DNA of 64,000 bases from Hirudo medicinalis (Eukaryota; Annelida; Clitellata; Hirudinida; Hirudinidae). The stretch lies in contig MPNW01000008.1 in the NCBI GenBank assembly GCA_011800805.1, positions 148,405 to 212,404 of the forward strand, given 5' to 3'. A program made the position numbers and the translations under genes. The notes below the pieces were generated by a model, which did not search any database, was not told the DNA's origin, and saw only the letters and a list, made by a program, of their open reading frames with translations. Shown here piece after piece: positions 23,501 to 36,816 of the stretch (position 1 is the first letter of the stretch; each line of letters opens with the position of its first letter).

Positions 23501-26314
23501 AGGGCTCCAGGCTTGACAGCATGACTGAGGCTCTTGAGAGAAGCAGAGATTCGTCTTTGAAACTTGAAGGTAGATGTCAGGGCCTTGCTTCCGATCTTGA
23601 GCAGCTGCATGTCCAAGTGAGTTCCCTGGAAAGGGAGTTGCAGGAAAAACTAAGGAAGTTGGTCGAGGCTGAGAGAAGGGCTGTGGAATTCCAGTCAAGA
23701 TACGAAGATTTACAGCACAAATTTGATGTCCTCCAACTCGAAAAGGATTCTTTAGAAAAGCTTCTCATAGCCGAGCGACGGGCAATCAATTCGGCTCTTT
23801 CGGGCGGCACGATTAGTGTTAACCAGAATTCTTCGTCTCATCCTGACAAAGCAAAATCTGACAGTCTCCTCATATCTCCTGTTGAGGTTTTATCAAACTT
23901 GGAAACGTTTCAGAAGAAAGAGTCAAAGCAGGCAGTGAATTTTGAACCAGATGATCAGATACAATCACTTCATTATTTGTCTTCTCCTAAAAGTTCCTCA
24001 TGCTCTGGGTGCATCCTCCTCAGAGATGAGTTGACCTTGTTGATTGAAGAGCGAGACACCCTGTCTAGAAAAGTCATTGAGCTGTCTAGTAAAGGCTCCA
24101 TCTTGACCTATGAAGTCATTAGTGCCCATGGGAATAGCAAGTACCATAGTAGCTTTGGAAGGGAGGCTGCATGTGGCAACATAAAGTGTCAAGAGAAAAT
24201 AAATTATCTCGAGAGCTACATTCGGGAACTCAAAGAAATCATCGACAGAAATGAGAAGGCCGCGTCCGAGCTGCGAGATCAGATCCACAGGTGAGTGATG
24301 AATAAATCTGCCTAAAATGTTGCATTTATAGTAAATTTACATTTAATCCTGATGTCTGATGTCATTCAATAATTTTTTATCACAATTAGAAATTCTCTAG
24401 AGCCATAAAAATTTGTTGTGTGTAAAATTCAATTCCATATTTCAACTTGTTGTATTAAATGTTGTGTTGTAATTGTTGTTGTGCTAGCCATTTCATTATT
24501 GCAAAGCTGGTTTTTAAGGGTCTTTTGTTCTCTAGGATGAATGTGGAAATCAAGCAGAAGAAGCTGATTATCAGCAAATTGGACTCAAAGTGTCTCGAAC
24601 TTCAATCTTCTCTCAAAGAGATAACTCTACATACTGATCAAAAATCAGTTGCTGAAGCATTGAGCCATGGTACTACCACTCTTAATGAATATCGGCGATT
24701 GGTCGATACGTTAAAGATAGAGATCAACATACTGAAGGAGAGACAGGCAAGTGGAGTTTCTCCTCCTGATGCAGAGGCAGTCCTTCCTGAAGTGTCTGAT
24801 GATAAGGAGAATCTGAAATTAGGTTCTTCAAATGATGTTGTCTTTTGTCAAGATGATTTTAAACTACCTCCATTCCACTGTTATCATGTGGACATTAATT
24901 ATGATTGATCTAAATAAATTCAGGCTCATCTCTATGAGGATTGCAGGAATAATTATAAATTTAAAAATATTTAGTTGTGTATTCTCAGGTGGTTATTTTG
25001 GCTTATATGCACTTTTTTGATTGCCTAGATTAATGTCATAATATCATCGACTTAATTAAACTATTGACTTAGTTTTTGGTCAATTGTGCAACAGGTGATC
25101 CCAGGACCAAATCTTTATCAGAAGATGTTGGAGCTCAAGACTCTGCCTTCCAAGTGGAACTGGTGAGAAAGGAGCTTGAAAGACTAGTGGTGAGCAATGC
25201 TAACCTCAGGAATCAACTGGAAGGAATTTCCAACAATTCTGCTGAAGGTATGCTAAGCCTTAGTGAAGATATCATAAGAAATGAAGATCAGTTTCTTTAT
25301 TGTTCTTATTAAGGTTCTCCAGAAATTATGTTTGATTTATGCTTATTTTCCCTTTTGAATGATTTTGTACCTCTCTTTATAACAAGTATGCATTCCTCTC
25401 TTCAGTCCTTTGACCATAAACAGTGACTGACCTTTTTCTTTCACTTACATTTCAAATCAGATAAATTTCTCTTTTCAATAATGACTTGATTTTGCTCACC
25501 AGTAACTCATCAACCTAATATTTTTTTTTTGAGGTACTTCTTGCGACCATTCCGGCTTTATCAAAGAGGTTAGAAGGTTTTTTTTTCTTGTTTGAGAGAC
25601 TATAAATAAATAAATCTCAGAATCCATCATATTTCACACGTTAAACAACGTGTCTGGGAAACTAACAAACCCATTAGCATTTAACTCGCTTACTCTGTTT
25701 CTTTGCACTTCAACATGTTCCCGCTGTATAGGTATACGAAACAAGTGCACGTTAACCCAGCGGGTTGTGTTCCCTTAGGCAGCTGCATAGGAGAGTTGTC
25801 GAGTGTTGCGTTCGCAACCCTGCATCCTTGGGAAAGGGTGCTACATGCATGGCCGAACAGTTGCAGTGTCTCCACATCCAACTCTGATGCAGTGTCAAAA
25901 CTTCAGTTATATTTGAATACCTAACTAATAACTTATACCTAACTAGACACATAAGTGAACAGTTATCGACATTTCTGCGACCACTTGACATTGCGTTCAT
26001 TCAGATTGAGCGACTTAAAAGACAGGTTGTGGACTTGAAGCAGTTGCCAGGCAATGGTCAACCACCTGCCAAGAAGGTTTCTGTGCACACAATAAAGAAC
26101 AAGATCAACCCATCAGCTGTCATTGAACAGAGTACGTACTTTATCTTTAGATGTTCAAAATTAGCCGTGTCTCAAATTTTATGTTGTTATAAATAAATTT
26201 CCAGTTAACAAAACAAGGAAGGTGCTCGCCCAGACAACTCTGAATCTCGACCTGGCACGCCACGCAGAAAAGTCAGAGCCCGGCACTGTGCCCAGCAATA
26301 CTCAAAATTGCTAA
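14505..26314 (+). CDS. Centrosomin / CDK5RAP2 / myomegalin-like coiled-coil protein
   Basis: Pericentriolar scaffold protein that recruits gamma-tubulin complexes to centrosomes and Golgi. Twenty-one exons: 14505-14572, 14759-14817, 15050-15111, 15534-15641, 15725-15801, 15906-16050, 16141-16335, 17366-17403, 17524-17650, 17799-19697, 19989-20084, 20197-20277, 20339-20429, 20680-22128, 22231-22447, 22704-24290, 24536-24822, 25095-25247, 25534-25568, 26005-26131 and 26205-26314. Phases are consistent, giving about 2336 residues, close to human myomegalin and longer than CDK5RAP2. The diagnostic CM1 motif sits at about residues 57-115: TMKEYDQQVTSLQKENFNLK, then LRIYFLEENARKRFGDSK; it binds the gamma-tubulin ring complex in the family. 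Nearly everything after it is heptad-rich coiled coil, with an acidic break (DEAREEDSERDSDSRD). Exon 14 is unusually large and exon 16 is another long coiled-coil block. I could not confirm a C-terminal CM2 motif. Small exons 8 and 19 are the least certain. Confidence 0.9.
16336..17365. other. Long intron 7 of the centrosomin-like gene
   Basis: About 1 kb without a coding exon that fits the flanking phases. Both strands carry open stretches of about 60-80 codons near 16550-17030, without family motifs that I recognise. The segment could be an old repeat insertion, but I see no terminal repeat or reverse-transcriptase signature. Confidence 0.35.
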
Positions 26315-28028
26315 CGGCCAAAACCTTCCCCAGAGTGAATTTACGTTAACCAATCAAATTACAGAGCTAAAGGTCTTTAATATGTTTTGTTGCCACATGT
26401 GTTCTGATTTTAAACATTTCACTTTTGCTATTTCCATTTGCTTTTGTTTTCTGCATAAATCGATCCCCGAACGTCGAGTCTTGTCGGACAGTTGATAAAC
26501 AGTCTGGTAGCTTAGGTCGGTCTCCCCTGAAGTCTGCGACAGCTCCGAGCAAACGGAGATTTCCGTTTTCCCGACCGAATGTCGCTGCGGTCGAGGAACG
26601 CAACCCCTTTTGATTATTAGGTTCCAGGTGATCTATCATCCACGGTTTATTCAGGATGACCACATTTCAATGGGCAATGGCGTCGTCATCGTAACATTTG
26701 GTTGAAAACAGGAGTTCCCTAAGTTGGCCAGGTGACCCAAGAACAATGACCTAGACAAGTCAAACGCGCGTCGGGCGAGAGTAACGCGGAGCGCGGCAAC
26801 AAGCATGTGTCGATACACTATAGTAAATGACTAAACCCGACCGCCGCTGAACTGGACGAAGATCTGGAAGATAAAGTGATGCCAGCGAAGCATCGTAGCG
26901 GGCGACCATGCAATCACGATCACTTATCATGAATCGATCAGTAAGTAACTAAATCGCGGACGACGGATTTATGATTGCTAATGGTCAAGAATATGCCTCT
27001 AGCACCATGCAGTTCCTGGAATCCAATTAAAAGAGGTATCAGTGACCGGAAGCCTAAATAAGATAGAACAGTTAAGGCAAGAAGAGCCAGCACGAAGTCA
27101 GCATCGATTTTAAAATCCTCGCCAGTTCTAAACGAGCTCTTAATTGCCGTGCTCTCTTAAGCCGGCAAGGTGTCATCGTCGACAGATCGTGACGTACAAC
27201 CGTGATATAAATAATACTGCAAAAAAATTAAACGATAATGTTGGAGGAAACAAATGAAGGGATGGTCAAGCAGGCATGGAGAAGCAGGAACGCCTTCAAA
27301 AGGAAGTGACATAGGCAGTGACCATACTGGGGACAATTAACTTTAGAAGGTGCTTTCAGTAGCACTGACGGCAAACATGACGTGTCAAGGGAAGAAACAA
27401 GAGAAGCCAGAAACAACATTTTAGAGCAATTTTGGATGAGAGCAAAGACCTTGCCGTGACTTTTATACGAAGGAGGGAATCCCGGTCTAAAAATATCTCC
27501 GTCGAGCCGACCTAGTGAAGAGCTAAGCAAACAGAGCGTGACAACTATGCAGAGAGCAATAAGGAGATGGAATCAGAATCGGACGCCCATCGGAAAGCGT
27601 GTCTCCGACGAGGTGTTTCGTAATAAGACATTTTCGTCAGGCTCAATCAGTGATGCTTTTCAGCGATAGTCAGGCCGAAGTAATCGAATGACGAACTGAC
27701 GACAACCACGTTAGCGACAGCAACCACAAACAATAACGAGTGCGTTTAAAATACAACCAAAAATTCAATAGCAGGCCACCAATCCCAGCACAGAATCGAC
27801 GACGACCGAACGGTCGAGCGCCCGACAGACCGGTCTTTCATAAATACTCGAAAGATGTCCTTAATTGGCTCGGGAGAACGATTGATTCTACTCCGACGAC
27901 TCTCGGCGTAAAAGAAACCGCGCGACGATGCCACAAGAATTACAACGATGAGGTCGCTATTAAAACAAAACGAATCTCGGACAAAACGCAAAACGACTGC
28001 GGCTATTGTCGCGACGAGCGCTCCGGAT
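26315..28028. other. Intergenic between convergent genes
   Basis: The centrosomin-like gene (plus) and the insulin receptor substrate gene (minus) converge here. The 1.7 kb must contain both 3' UTRs. Base composition is noticeably richer in C and G than most of the window, especially 26700-28028. No RNA gene or repeat was recognised. Long frames on both strands near 27740-28250 look like by-products of the composition. Confidence 0.4.
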
Positions 28029-30791
28029 TCAAGAGAACCTGTCGCACGGCGAAAACGACATCGTCATGTACTCGCCAGGTGTCGTCATCGGGGAAGCGAG
28101 GTTAGAGATTGTGGTCGTGCTGAAGTTGTTCCGAGAGGTGACGGACGAGACCGAAGAACTGGAGCAGGACGAAGCCGACGAAAGCACTCCGAACGAGCAG
28201 TCGCAAGGAACCGCAGGAGCGGAGGTCCTATCGAACGACATTTCCATGTAGCGTTCGTTACTCCCGTCGACGCTTTTGGCGGGTGCAGAGAGCAAACAAA
28301 TCGCTCCCGTCAAAACGCCACCGTCGCCTGCGGCCGCAGCGTCGACGTCGGCATTCGACGCCCGGGTCGAGGTCGGAATCCGAGCGGCTTTTCCCAGGCT
28401 CATGTCAAGGTAATCGGTGAAGTGCTGAGGATTCAGTTGGATCCTCTTAAAACCCTCGGTCATGTCTAAATACGGCTCGTCCTCGAAGACTTTCTTATCG
28501 TCTGATCCTAGCTGCCGGAGTTCAGAGTCGGCCACGAATCCGTGCATCTTCATGTAGCCATTCTCGAGAGCTTCGCGACAGCAACGATTACGAACGGCCA
28601 GATTTTTCTGGTCGCCGGTGAGAGCGCGCGGCCTGGGTTGACAGCAGGGAACGGGTCTCGAGGGCATCATGGATCCGTCGATCGTGGGCAGCCTCTCCCT
28701 CTTCTGGGAGTGATCGTGGTCGCTGGAGTCGAGGACCACGTGATGGAGAAGGTGCTGATAGTTGGTGAGCGGGTTGGACCTGAATATCTTCCCTCCCACG
28801 GGCTGCTAAAGGAAGAATGAAACGTACGAATGAAGAAATTGAGACTCAATCGGACTCATCTTCTTGAATCTAATTTAAACTGGATTTGCAAATTTCAACG
28901 TTGTTATCACCGGCCTAGCAATCATTATGTTATTCAATCACGTCGTCGTCGAAACAACCGATCAGAAATTTGACTAAATCCCATTTCGCATCAAATGTCT
29001 TTCAGATAGGCCAAGGTCCTAAGTACCACAGCACGAGTATAAATAAGTAAGACTAGCTGTTTGTACAAACTATTCTTCTTGCATCATGCTCTGAAGGTCA
29101 AGAATTCAAATCCATTTACAAATCTCTTAGTAGTTTATGACATTCTACTGCTATTAGTTTAAAGCAGCAATTTATCTGGTTGACAGATGATGTTGGGCAT
29201 TTTTGCCACTACACCTTTGTTAATCCATAGTAGCTCACCTTTGGGGTCATGACCTTGTTCTTAATGTGGCAACTGGCTCTTTTACAAAGTCCTGCGGCCA
29301 AATGTTTACTCTTGCCGGGTTTCTCAAAATCGAGAGGAGCGTAGAAGACCTTTCGCGAGCTGCTGGAGTTGAGAGCCTCGCAGTAGAAACAGCCCTCCTT
29401 ATATGGAGGAGGATCTTGCAGAGCTGTTACACAGAACGGCATTAATAATTAAATTCAAGTATTATAATCCACTCACGCTATTGGATCAAATATCCGGCCA
29501 ATGCAGGCCCGATCCCAAAAGTATTAGCACCATTATACCTAAATCGACTGCCTCCGAATGCATTGCAACCCCTTGAAGATCCTCGTTCGTCTCCTGACCT
29601 TCGCCCTCATTTTTGAGATGAGGAGCACTGGAGCATCTTTCAGAGTCCTTGGATGCTTGACTGAAGTGATGTTGATGATGCTGGACATTCTTCAAATATT
29701 CGGCCTTATTGCCCACTGAGGAAGTCCTCAGTAGGTCTGCCAGATCGAGATCAGTCTGTTTGAATCCATCCATGAAGAAGTAGGGGGCATGGAGGCCCAT
29801 GGCTTCCTCTTTGGCTGAAGTGCTCTGGAGATCAATCTTGACTGAAAGAATGGGAGAATAAATGTAAGATTATTATAATCTTCATTGTTACACACAATTC
29901 CTTCACGAGCAAGCCCTTTAAATATGAATGGACAAATTACTTTAAGCATTACATAAATGCATAGATCAATATCCAAATAATGTTAATGAAAAACTAATAC
30001 AAAAAAAATTTGCCCCAAGAATAACTTAATCCAATCCACAACTTTATTTTCAAACAACAATGAACATGTCACCAAAAATAACAAGAACGAATATGCTACC
30101 AAAAATAATATTACTTATTCTAAACTGATAAACTGATGTCTTGCATCAACCACATTGCACAAATGGTAATCAAAATGAATACTCTCAATAATGACGTTGC
30201 CAATCGTATTTTTATTTCTTTGTTTAACTAGTTCCTGGTGATTTGTCGATTTGTTAGCGGGGTCAATCCGGCAACAGAAGCATGCGCGCACGCACTTCCG
30301 CAAGCTCGGTCGTCACTTAGCAAAGCTAGTGGAAGTCGAAGAGAACTACCATCGCAATGTCATCCTGCTTTCTTGAATGAAACAACATCTGCTAACCTGG
30401 AAAGAGTATGGAAGACAACGAGGATTTGTTGACAGAGGATGGGAGACTGCTTCCAGAGGATCTCAGGGAACTCACGGAACTTGAACTCGTGGTTCGACCT
30501 AGAGGTCGCATCGTCGGTAATATCGGAGTTTTACTCGAATATATTGAAAGTATTAATTAAAAATATTAATACATTATGATAATAATCTATCAGAGCCACT
30601 TTGACATTTTCAAACTATTCTTTGGATCAACTTTATTAATTAGATCAATTAGGCCTATTAATTATATTAAAGAATACCAACCTCCAGGCATGTTGGGGAA
30701 AACAGAGTCACTGCAAGCATCAGCTACCACAGTGGCAGTAGATGAAGCTAAAAAGTGAGGGAGTTAATTATTAAGATGATGATTATTATTA

Positions 30792-30827
<36 letters not shown>

Positions 30828-31505
30828 TGTTATTATGCAATATTAACATCAAATAGCCTTAACAATTATTATTAATTTACAATATATTCAATAAATAAAA
30901 ACAATAATGACTAGGCTCGTTATATTAACTCACTGCTCGTGCTACTGGTGGACAGTACGCTGGACCTGAATTACAATTGAAAATTGAAATTTATTTTTGT
31001 AATAATCAAAAGGCTGGATTGAAAGAACAGCATTTCCATTTTGAAAAATGATTTTAAAAAGTTCTAAATTAAAACATTAATATCGTGAATCCGTAAATGT
31101 GATTTAACACGAAGTGCCTCAAAAAAGATGAGAAACGCAAATATAGAATAACGAACATTTCAAACCTTTTGGAGCCTTTGCTGCCCACGGTAACAGTCTT
31201 CCTGCAGAAATTTAATTTGGTAATCATCGTGTGGGCTGTGATGAATCGAGATGAAAGTGGAGGTGGCGATGATAACGATCGCAACTAAACCGACCTGCCG
31301 GGGCCAACCATGGTCTGGCTTCTCGGACGCCCTCCAGGACCGCAGTCGTTCATGCGGCTGTAACATCAATTGCGGCAATGATCAATGATCGATGATCGAT
31401 GATCGATGATCAATACCAAGAAAGATGGGTTCGATAGCAATAGCGAGAAGAATGCACATCAACAACGATGATGAAACAATAACGACAAGCAAACAAATTA
31501 ACGGC

Positions 31506-31542
<37 letters not shown>

Positions 31543-34319
31543 GAGAGGAAGATAGTAAATTGGATGATATCAATTAGACAAAGAATTGGGTCGCAAACAA
31601 ACTCACAAACAAACTCACAAACAACACGTTGCAGGCAGCCTCCAGCCTGGGTACATTATGTAGGCCGTGAATGGTGTTTAGAAAAATAAGTGAGAGTGAG
31701 ATGATAAGGAGGAGGAGAGGACAACAATGGTTGAAGATATAATAACAACTGATCACAGTACTTCATAAAATTTGTTACTTCACTAATAACTGTTTGCAAC
31801 AATAGAACGTACGACGCGATAAAAAAAAATCCGTTTAAAATCAACTAGTCGTGTTTTGAGTGCAATGCGTTACTGCTCGCATTCTAAATAACCATTTAAC
31901 ATTTATAAACATTGAATAACCATAATGCTGTCAAAGCACACCTTCCCAAACAAGTACATTAATGCAACCAGTTCAGTCAAGATCACCCAACATCAAAGGA
32001 GGCAAGGAACTGACAGACCAACCCATTAGGGTGAATTGGTGTTTTGGTGAACAAAAGCCATAATTAAGGGTGGCATGAGTCATTGAAGAAAACATCAAGG
32101 AATAATCATGAGGAAGTATACAACGAGCAAACAAGAAGATACCTGAAGACGTGCATGTGTATGTTGCTGGCTATGATGGGGTCGTCCACCTCGATCCACA
32201 GCTGACCTTCGCCTATGGAGGAGCTCGTGCCCAGTTCCAAGAAGAACAAGTCCTTTGTGTCGCCCAACTTCCGAATGCTTTCGAGCTAGAGGAACGGACG
32301 ACGGGCGGATAGATAAATTGATTTATTTATTTATTAATTAATTAATTAGAACAAAAAGTTGAAAGAGATGAAATGGCTAGTTAAATCTAGCAACTTGTCG
32401 TGCCAGATTTGCCGACTTCTAAAAGGAATCAGGGTTAGTTTGGTATTAGGGATAATATTTTACATAACACGATAATATTTTATATAACACGATAATATTT
32501 TATATAACACGATAATATTTTATATAACACGATAATATTTTACACCTGACAACCAAAGGTTAGCTGAAATAACTACTGATTGTATCAAATGATATTTATG
32601 AACATTCTTGATTGTTTGCAAATTGATCTTAGATTTGTAACACATATGATCGATTAAATTCGTCCAACTGTGCATCAAATCAGGTGATTTCTCGAGCAAA
32701 CCATCAACTCCACGCTCAAACACCACAATTTCACTGTCCTTAACATTCTCTGATCCAATTGAGCACAAATCATGTACAACATCGTCACAACCGTGATTGA
32801 CATCGGTTCTGCCATGACAACAACCACAACAGCAACAAATCAACTCCTACTCACTGCAAACTCAAATCCCTGTGAACAGTTTCCTTCTCCAATGAGGTTA
32901 ATGCTTTTGTGGCTCAGGCAGAATCTGTACTTGCCTGGTTTGATCTTCCTGCAACTACCGTTGCTCTTCTTCATCACACGAACATCCCAACTGAACTCTG
33001 ATTGGTGAGCAGATAAAACCACTTATTTACAATTACTAATTGAAACGTGGAGAAAATGTGAATCATTAAATACTGCTGACAAAAACTTCTATAGGTAACT
33101 AAGCATGACATCCAAACAACTCCACCTACCAAAGTTGTCCTGATCTGTGAGTGTCTTGTCTTCCTGGCTCTTGTTCTTGAGCTGCAGGAGATTGCTCAAC
33201 CACTCGTTTTTTTCGGCCTCGCTGGAGCAGCCTATCCTGAAGGCATCCTTTTTGGTGTAGATATGGATGACTTCGGAACCGCCCGAAGAGAGGGACGGAC
33301 CCCTGCCGTTGGTGGAACCGTCGGTGATGTTGAGACAGTCTCTCAAGAGGATGGAACGCCTGGGTTTTCCGGGAGCGGCCAGGAATTTGGCCTCATCCTG
33401 AAAGTACTCCAGCCTGGCTGGATTGCTCTTATCCACTTCATCTCTAAGAACAAAGAATTTTTTCTTCTTGGTCTGGAATGGATCAATTGCAATCAATTTA
33501 TAAATTTTAATTAATTTGTGATTCTCCAGCTGACGAAAATGCATGCATCCCAGTCAACGGTCGACCTACCGATTCACTTTACAAGAAAATTACGACTCGT
33601 AATTTAACGTCAGAACAAACAATGCAGCTGTCGCACGAGCTTAAGTGTTACAACTCGAGTGGAACGATTTTTCAAAACGAAAGGATAAAACAATAAGTCA
33701 CAATAGTTTGTAAACAAGCTTAAAATGGTTAGATAAAGTGTGAAGGCGATATTGGCTTTCGTGTCAAGAATATGTTGCGAGGTTTCATTGGGTTGTTTGT
33801 TGAAACTTTACTGCTATTTCAAGAGCTTGAAATGTGGAATCTGAAGACATCTCAATGTTTAATGTTGATGAAATGTGGAATCTGAAGATATCTAAATGTT
33901 TAATGTTGATGAAACGGCCACTGCTATTATTACTATTATATTCAAAATGAATAATGATGCTTTTTTCAATCCAAAAATCAGCTTTACCAGCGCCCAACAA
34001 ACGTACCAAAACAAATTGTCACAAACTGAACAATTCCCCAACAGATTGGATCAACGATGGACCGAATTAAAGAAGAGTTCACGGCTTTCTTAATTAATCA
34101 TCGCGTTGACATCGAGATCAGATAGAGTGAGACTTTCAAAGAATTTAAATGCTCAGGAGTATAAAGTTCACAGGACATAAGACAAAACAACTCTTAAGTT
34201 ATTGCAGCAGAAACAACAACAACATTAACATGCTAACAGCAAAATAATTATTAACAGAAGTCATTTTATTCTTATATCAAGCATAAATAGCCATCTTGGC
34301 ATTCAGAACAACTTGTCCC

Positions 34320-34355
<36 letters not shown>

Positions 34356-35450
34356 TTCATAATCTCCACCATTACCAGTCTATTACTAACATATTTTACA
34401 GTCTGCAAATACGATGCGACTGATAAAAATGTTATGAACTTTATTTTATTGGGCCTCCTCTTACAAGCTGGAAAAAGGTCCAACCAATAAAACATGTCCA
34501 GGATAAGATAGTCCTTAGACATAAGTTAGTAGTAATAAAAGAAATTGCAAAATTTAAAGTCTATTTTGGTCAATAGTAAAAATGTTCTTTTTAAGGCCTT
34601 TAAGAAAGCAACCAGATAAAGTGACATATGGCCTGATATCATGAGTTTTGATGCCCTGTGATAATCCCGGCAATACCGAAATAAAGTGCCAAAAAATTAA
34701 AGACAGAATATCTTTCAGAGTGACCTACGTGTTTAGCTATCACGGTCGTAATTAATGTGAAATTAGTTCAATAATAATAATATAATCATGCCATTTAGCA
34801 ACATAAAAGATTTAAGCGATTAGATACATTATCAATAATAATAAGACAATGAGCACTAATCAATAACAAAGAGCCATGAGAAAATGAAAAGGAAAGGTTG
34901 GGCTGTACAAATTTTAAGACCTGCTTGAATCAGGGCTTGCTATAAGAAAATTACTGTAGGGCCAACCAGAATTTTGGAAATTGTGATCATTACTAAAACA
35001 GGCACAAACTGTGCATAGAAGCAAGATTTCAAAAGTAAGAACATCTAACATTGAGAGATGATAAAAACAATCCCAGAACTTTGAGAGCTTGTAATGACCA
35101 AATGAACAAAGTAAAATTGCCAGGCATATTTGAAAACACAAGGAATAAATCCATAAAACAATATTAAACATATCCTAGTAATTGTAGCAATAAACTAATT
35201 GATTAATATAAATAAAATATTAAATGCACAACAGTGCATTGACAAATATTTTGATGCTTGTCATACAACATCCCATGTCATAGCCATGTCATGGCTACTA
35301 TGTCATCCCTGATGACATATTTTCAAATCATCATAAAATGAATAAAATTATTAAAAAAAAACAAATGCAATGCTGATATTCCACCTTGAGTTTAGTAAGA
35401 ACTCCTTTCCTTTTAATGTCATCTGGTGGCTTAACGTTAAGGGCAGCCAT
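28029..35450 (-). CDS. Insulin receptor substrate (IRS / chico-like) adaptor
   Basis: Docking protein that couples insulin/IGF receptors to PI3-kinase at the plasma membrane. Twelve exons read leftwards: 35385-35450, 33130-33472, 32855-32997, 32143-32285, 31295-31357, 31166-31201, 30934-30965, 30682-30747, 30397-30498, 29539-29841, 29239-29423 and 28029-28805. All phases fit, giving about 752 residues, shorter than human IRS1 (about 1240). The PH domain spans about 10-120 (DIKRKGVLTKLK, KKKKFFVLRDEV, DAFRIGCSSEAEKNEWLSNL). The IRS-type PTB domain covers about 137-232 (FSWDVRVMKKSNGSCRKIKP, GKYRFCLSHKSINLI, LFFLELGTSSSIGEGQLWIE). A Ser-rich stretch follows. Tyrosines in YxxM motifs for PI3K p85 SH2 domains are at about 352 (YFFM), 578 (YMKM), 606 and 626 (YLDM), 680 (YMEM) and 740 (YMTM). 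The small exons 6-9 (32-102 bp) are the least certain. Confidence 0.9.
30776..30835. repeat. (TTA)n microsatellite
   Basis: Imperfect TTA/ATT trinucleotide run in the intron upstream of exon 8 of the insulin receptor substrate gene. Confidence 0.9.
31376..31413. repeat. Short GATCGAT tandem repeat
   Basis: About four tandem copies of a 7-bp GATCGAT unit within the intron upstream of exon 5 of the insulin receptor substrate gene. Confidence 0.85.
31507..31542. repeat. (ATC)n microsatellite
   Basis: About twelve perfect ATC/TCA trinucleotides in the same intron of the insulin receptor substrate gene, the same motif family as the large repeat island at the right edge of the window. Confidence 0.9.
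32451..32540. repeat. 20-bp minisatellite in IRS intron
   Basis: About 4.5 near-perfect copies of the unit TATATAACACGATAATATTT, in the intron between exons 3 and 4 of the insulin receptor substrate gene. The first full copy differs by one base (TACATAACAC). Confidence 0.92.
34321..34354. repeat. (TTA)n microsatellite
   Basis: About eleven TTA trinucleotides in the large first intron of the insulin receptor substrate gene (33473-35384). Confidence 0.9.
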
Positions 35451-36816
35451 GATTCGCTTTGGTCGAAATCTTCTGCAGGGTTCGAAAATGCTTTTCAAAA
35501 ATTCACATCGAATACTTCCAGAGTGATCGTCTAGAAGCTTATGTTGACGTGTGAAATGACAAAATAAATTCTAAAGGTACTCCGATTTTACTTTCCAGGT
35601 ACGATGTCAAGGAACAAGACTTTTAGAGCTCGCGAACGAACGACATTAGCGGCTGACGACGAAGTCAACGACGATCGACGACTAGATGGAAATATTCTTA
35701 ACGAGAAACCAGCAACTGCTTAGTTGTCTCTAGCGGTAGTACCGATCGTCGGTGATGATGACGATCGCAGTTGTTTATACCCGGAGCAAATCACGCAACA
35801 CTGCGCCTGCAGTGTTTTCATTCAGTTTAAAAACGTCTCAATCTGTTCTCTGCTGATTTTACGCGTCTGACCAAAAATAGTCTCACGCAATAATATTATC
35901 CACGAGCAAGGCACGGATAAAAAAAAAACATAAGACAACCCTTTTCGTCAAAATAATCACGAGTATCTGTTCACAGAGCAATTAAGTCGCCACTAATTAA
36001 GTGGAACCAATCTTTTCCGGACACTCAGACACGAGTTTACTAGTTTACTTACTTAAAAAACACCATTCAGTGTCATAACGCGAACACGCGAGTTCTAAAA
36101 ACGAATTTATACAATCCAGTCCCCGGCAGCTGGCAGTTCAATCGGTCAGTCGACTTTAAATGCAGCAAGAGTCCTTCTTTCGCGGACTCAACTCGAAATA
36201 CTGATACAATACCGACTTCTAGAGACACGCAGGCACGAATTTTTTGCCTGACTGCCTACGCCGTCTCCTCCGTTAATCAAAAGATATTCAAACGAAGAGT
36301 GCAGTTCGCAAGCACGCAACCTAAAAATAATTCTCCCCGATTCCTTCCTCCTTTCTCGCCAGTGACATACATTCGAACAGCAGATAGCAAAGAGATGGTG
36401 ATAATAACAACAACAATGATTGTTCTAGTGCAGATAGTGTGAGGCTTTGCGTCGACATACCCGTCTGGTCTATTCTCTGCCCGACCCGACAGATGCTAGC
36501 TAGTAAACAACTTCTGCGCATGAGCCTTTTAATTATTCATTGATTTGTTTTTTTCGTAGATTTTTAAAAACATACTGAAAATAACTAAATATATATTCAT
36601 TATTTTAATAATCTATTTAAAATGCAGCCTAGCTGCTTATTTTTCATTTGCAAAGCCTACATTGTTTTCGAAATCTAGAAAATAAACAATATCAAAACTA
36701 AAAATAGAACGCAAGTTGTTTACGCCGATGGCCATTTCAGGAGAATTTTCATTAACGAAGATTTATAACATATATAATATATTTTTATAAATAATGTCTA
36801 CTAAAATGTAGTGTGC
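35451..36816. other. 5' region of the IRS gene
   Basis: No coding exon recognised. The stretch should hold the promoter and 5' UTR, possibly with a non-coding first exon, of the insulin receptor substrate gene read leftwards, and the 3' flank of the small secreted-protein gene. Several short open frames lack family similarity. Confidence 0.4.

Noticed and set aside
23350..23698. Minus-strand frames within the centrosomin-like gene
   Set aside because: Antisense shadows of the coiled-coil exon at 22704-24290.
27740..28799. Long plus-strand frames opposite the last IRS exon
   Set aside because: They are shadows of the minus-strand IRS coding frame or products of the local base composition; no motifs.
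30238..30432. 64-codon plus-strand frame near IRS exon 9
   Set aside because: It overlaps the minus-strand Ser-rich exon and its intron; no family similarity and no splice logic on the plus strand.
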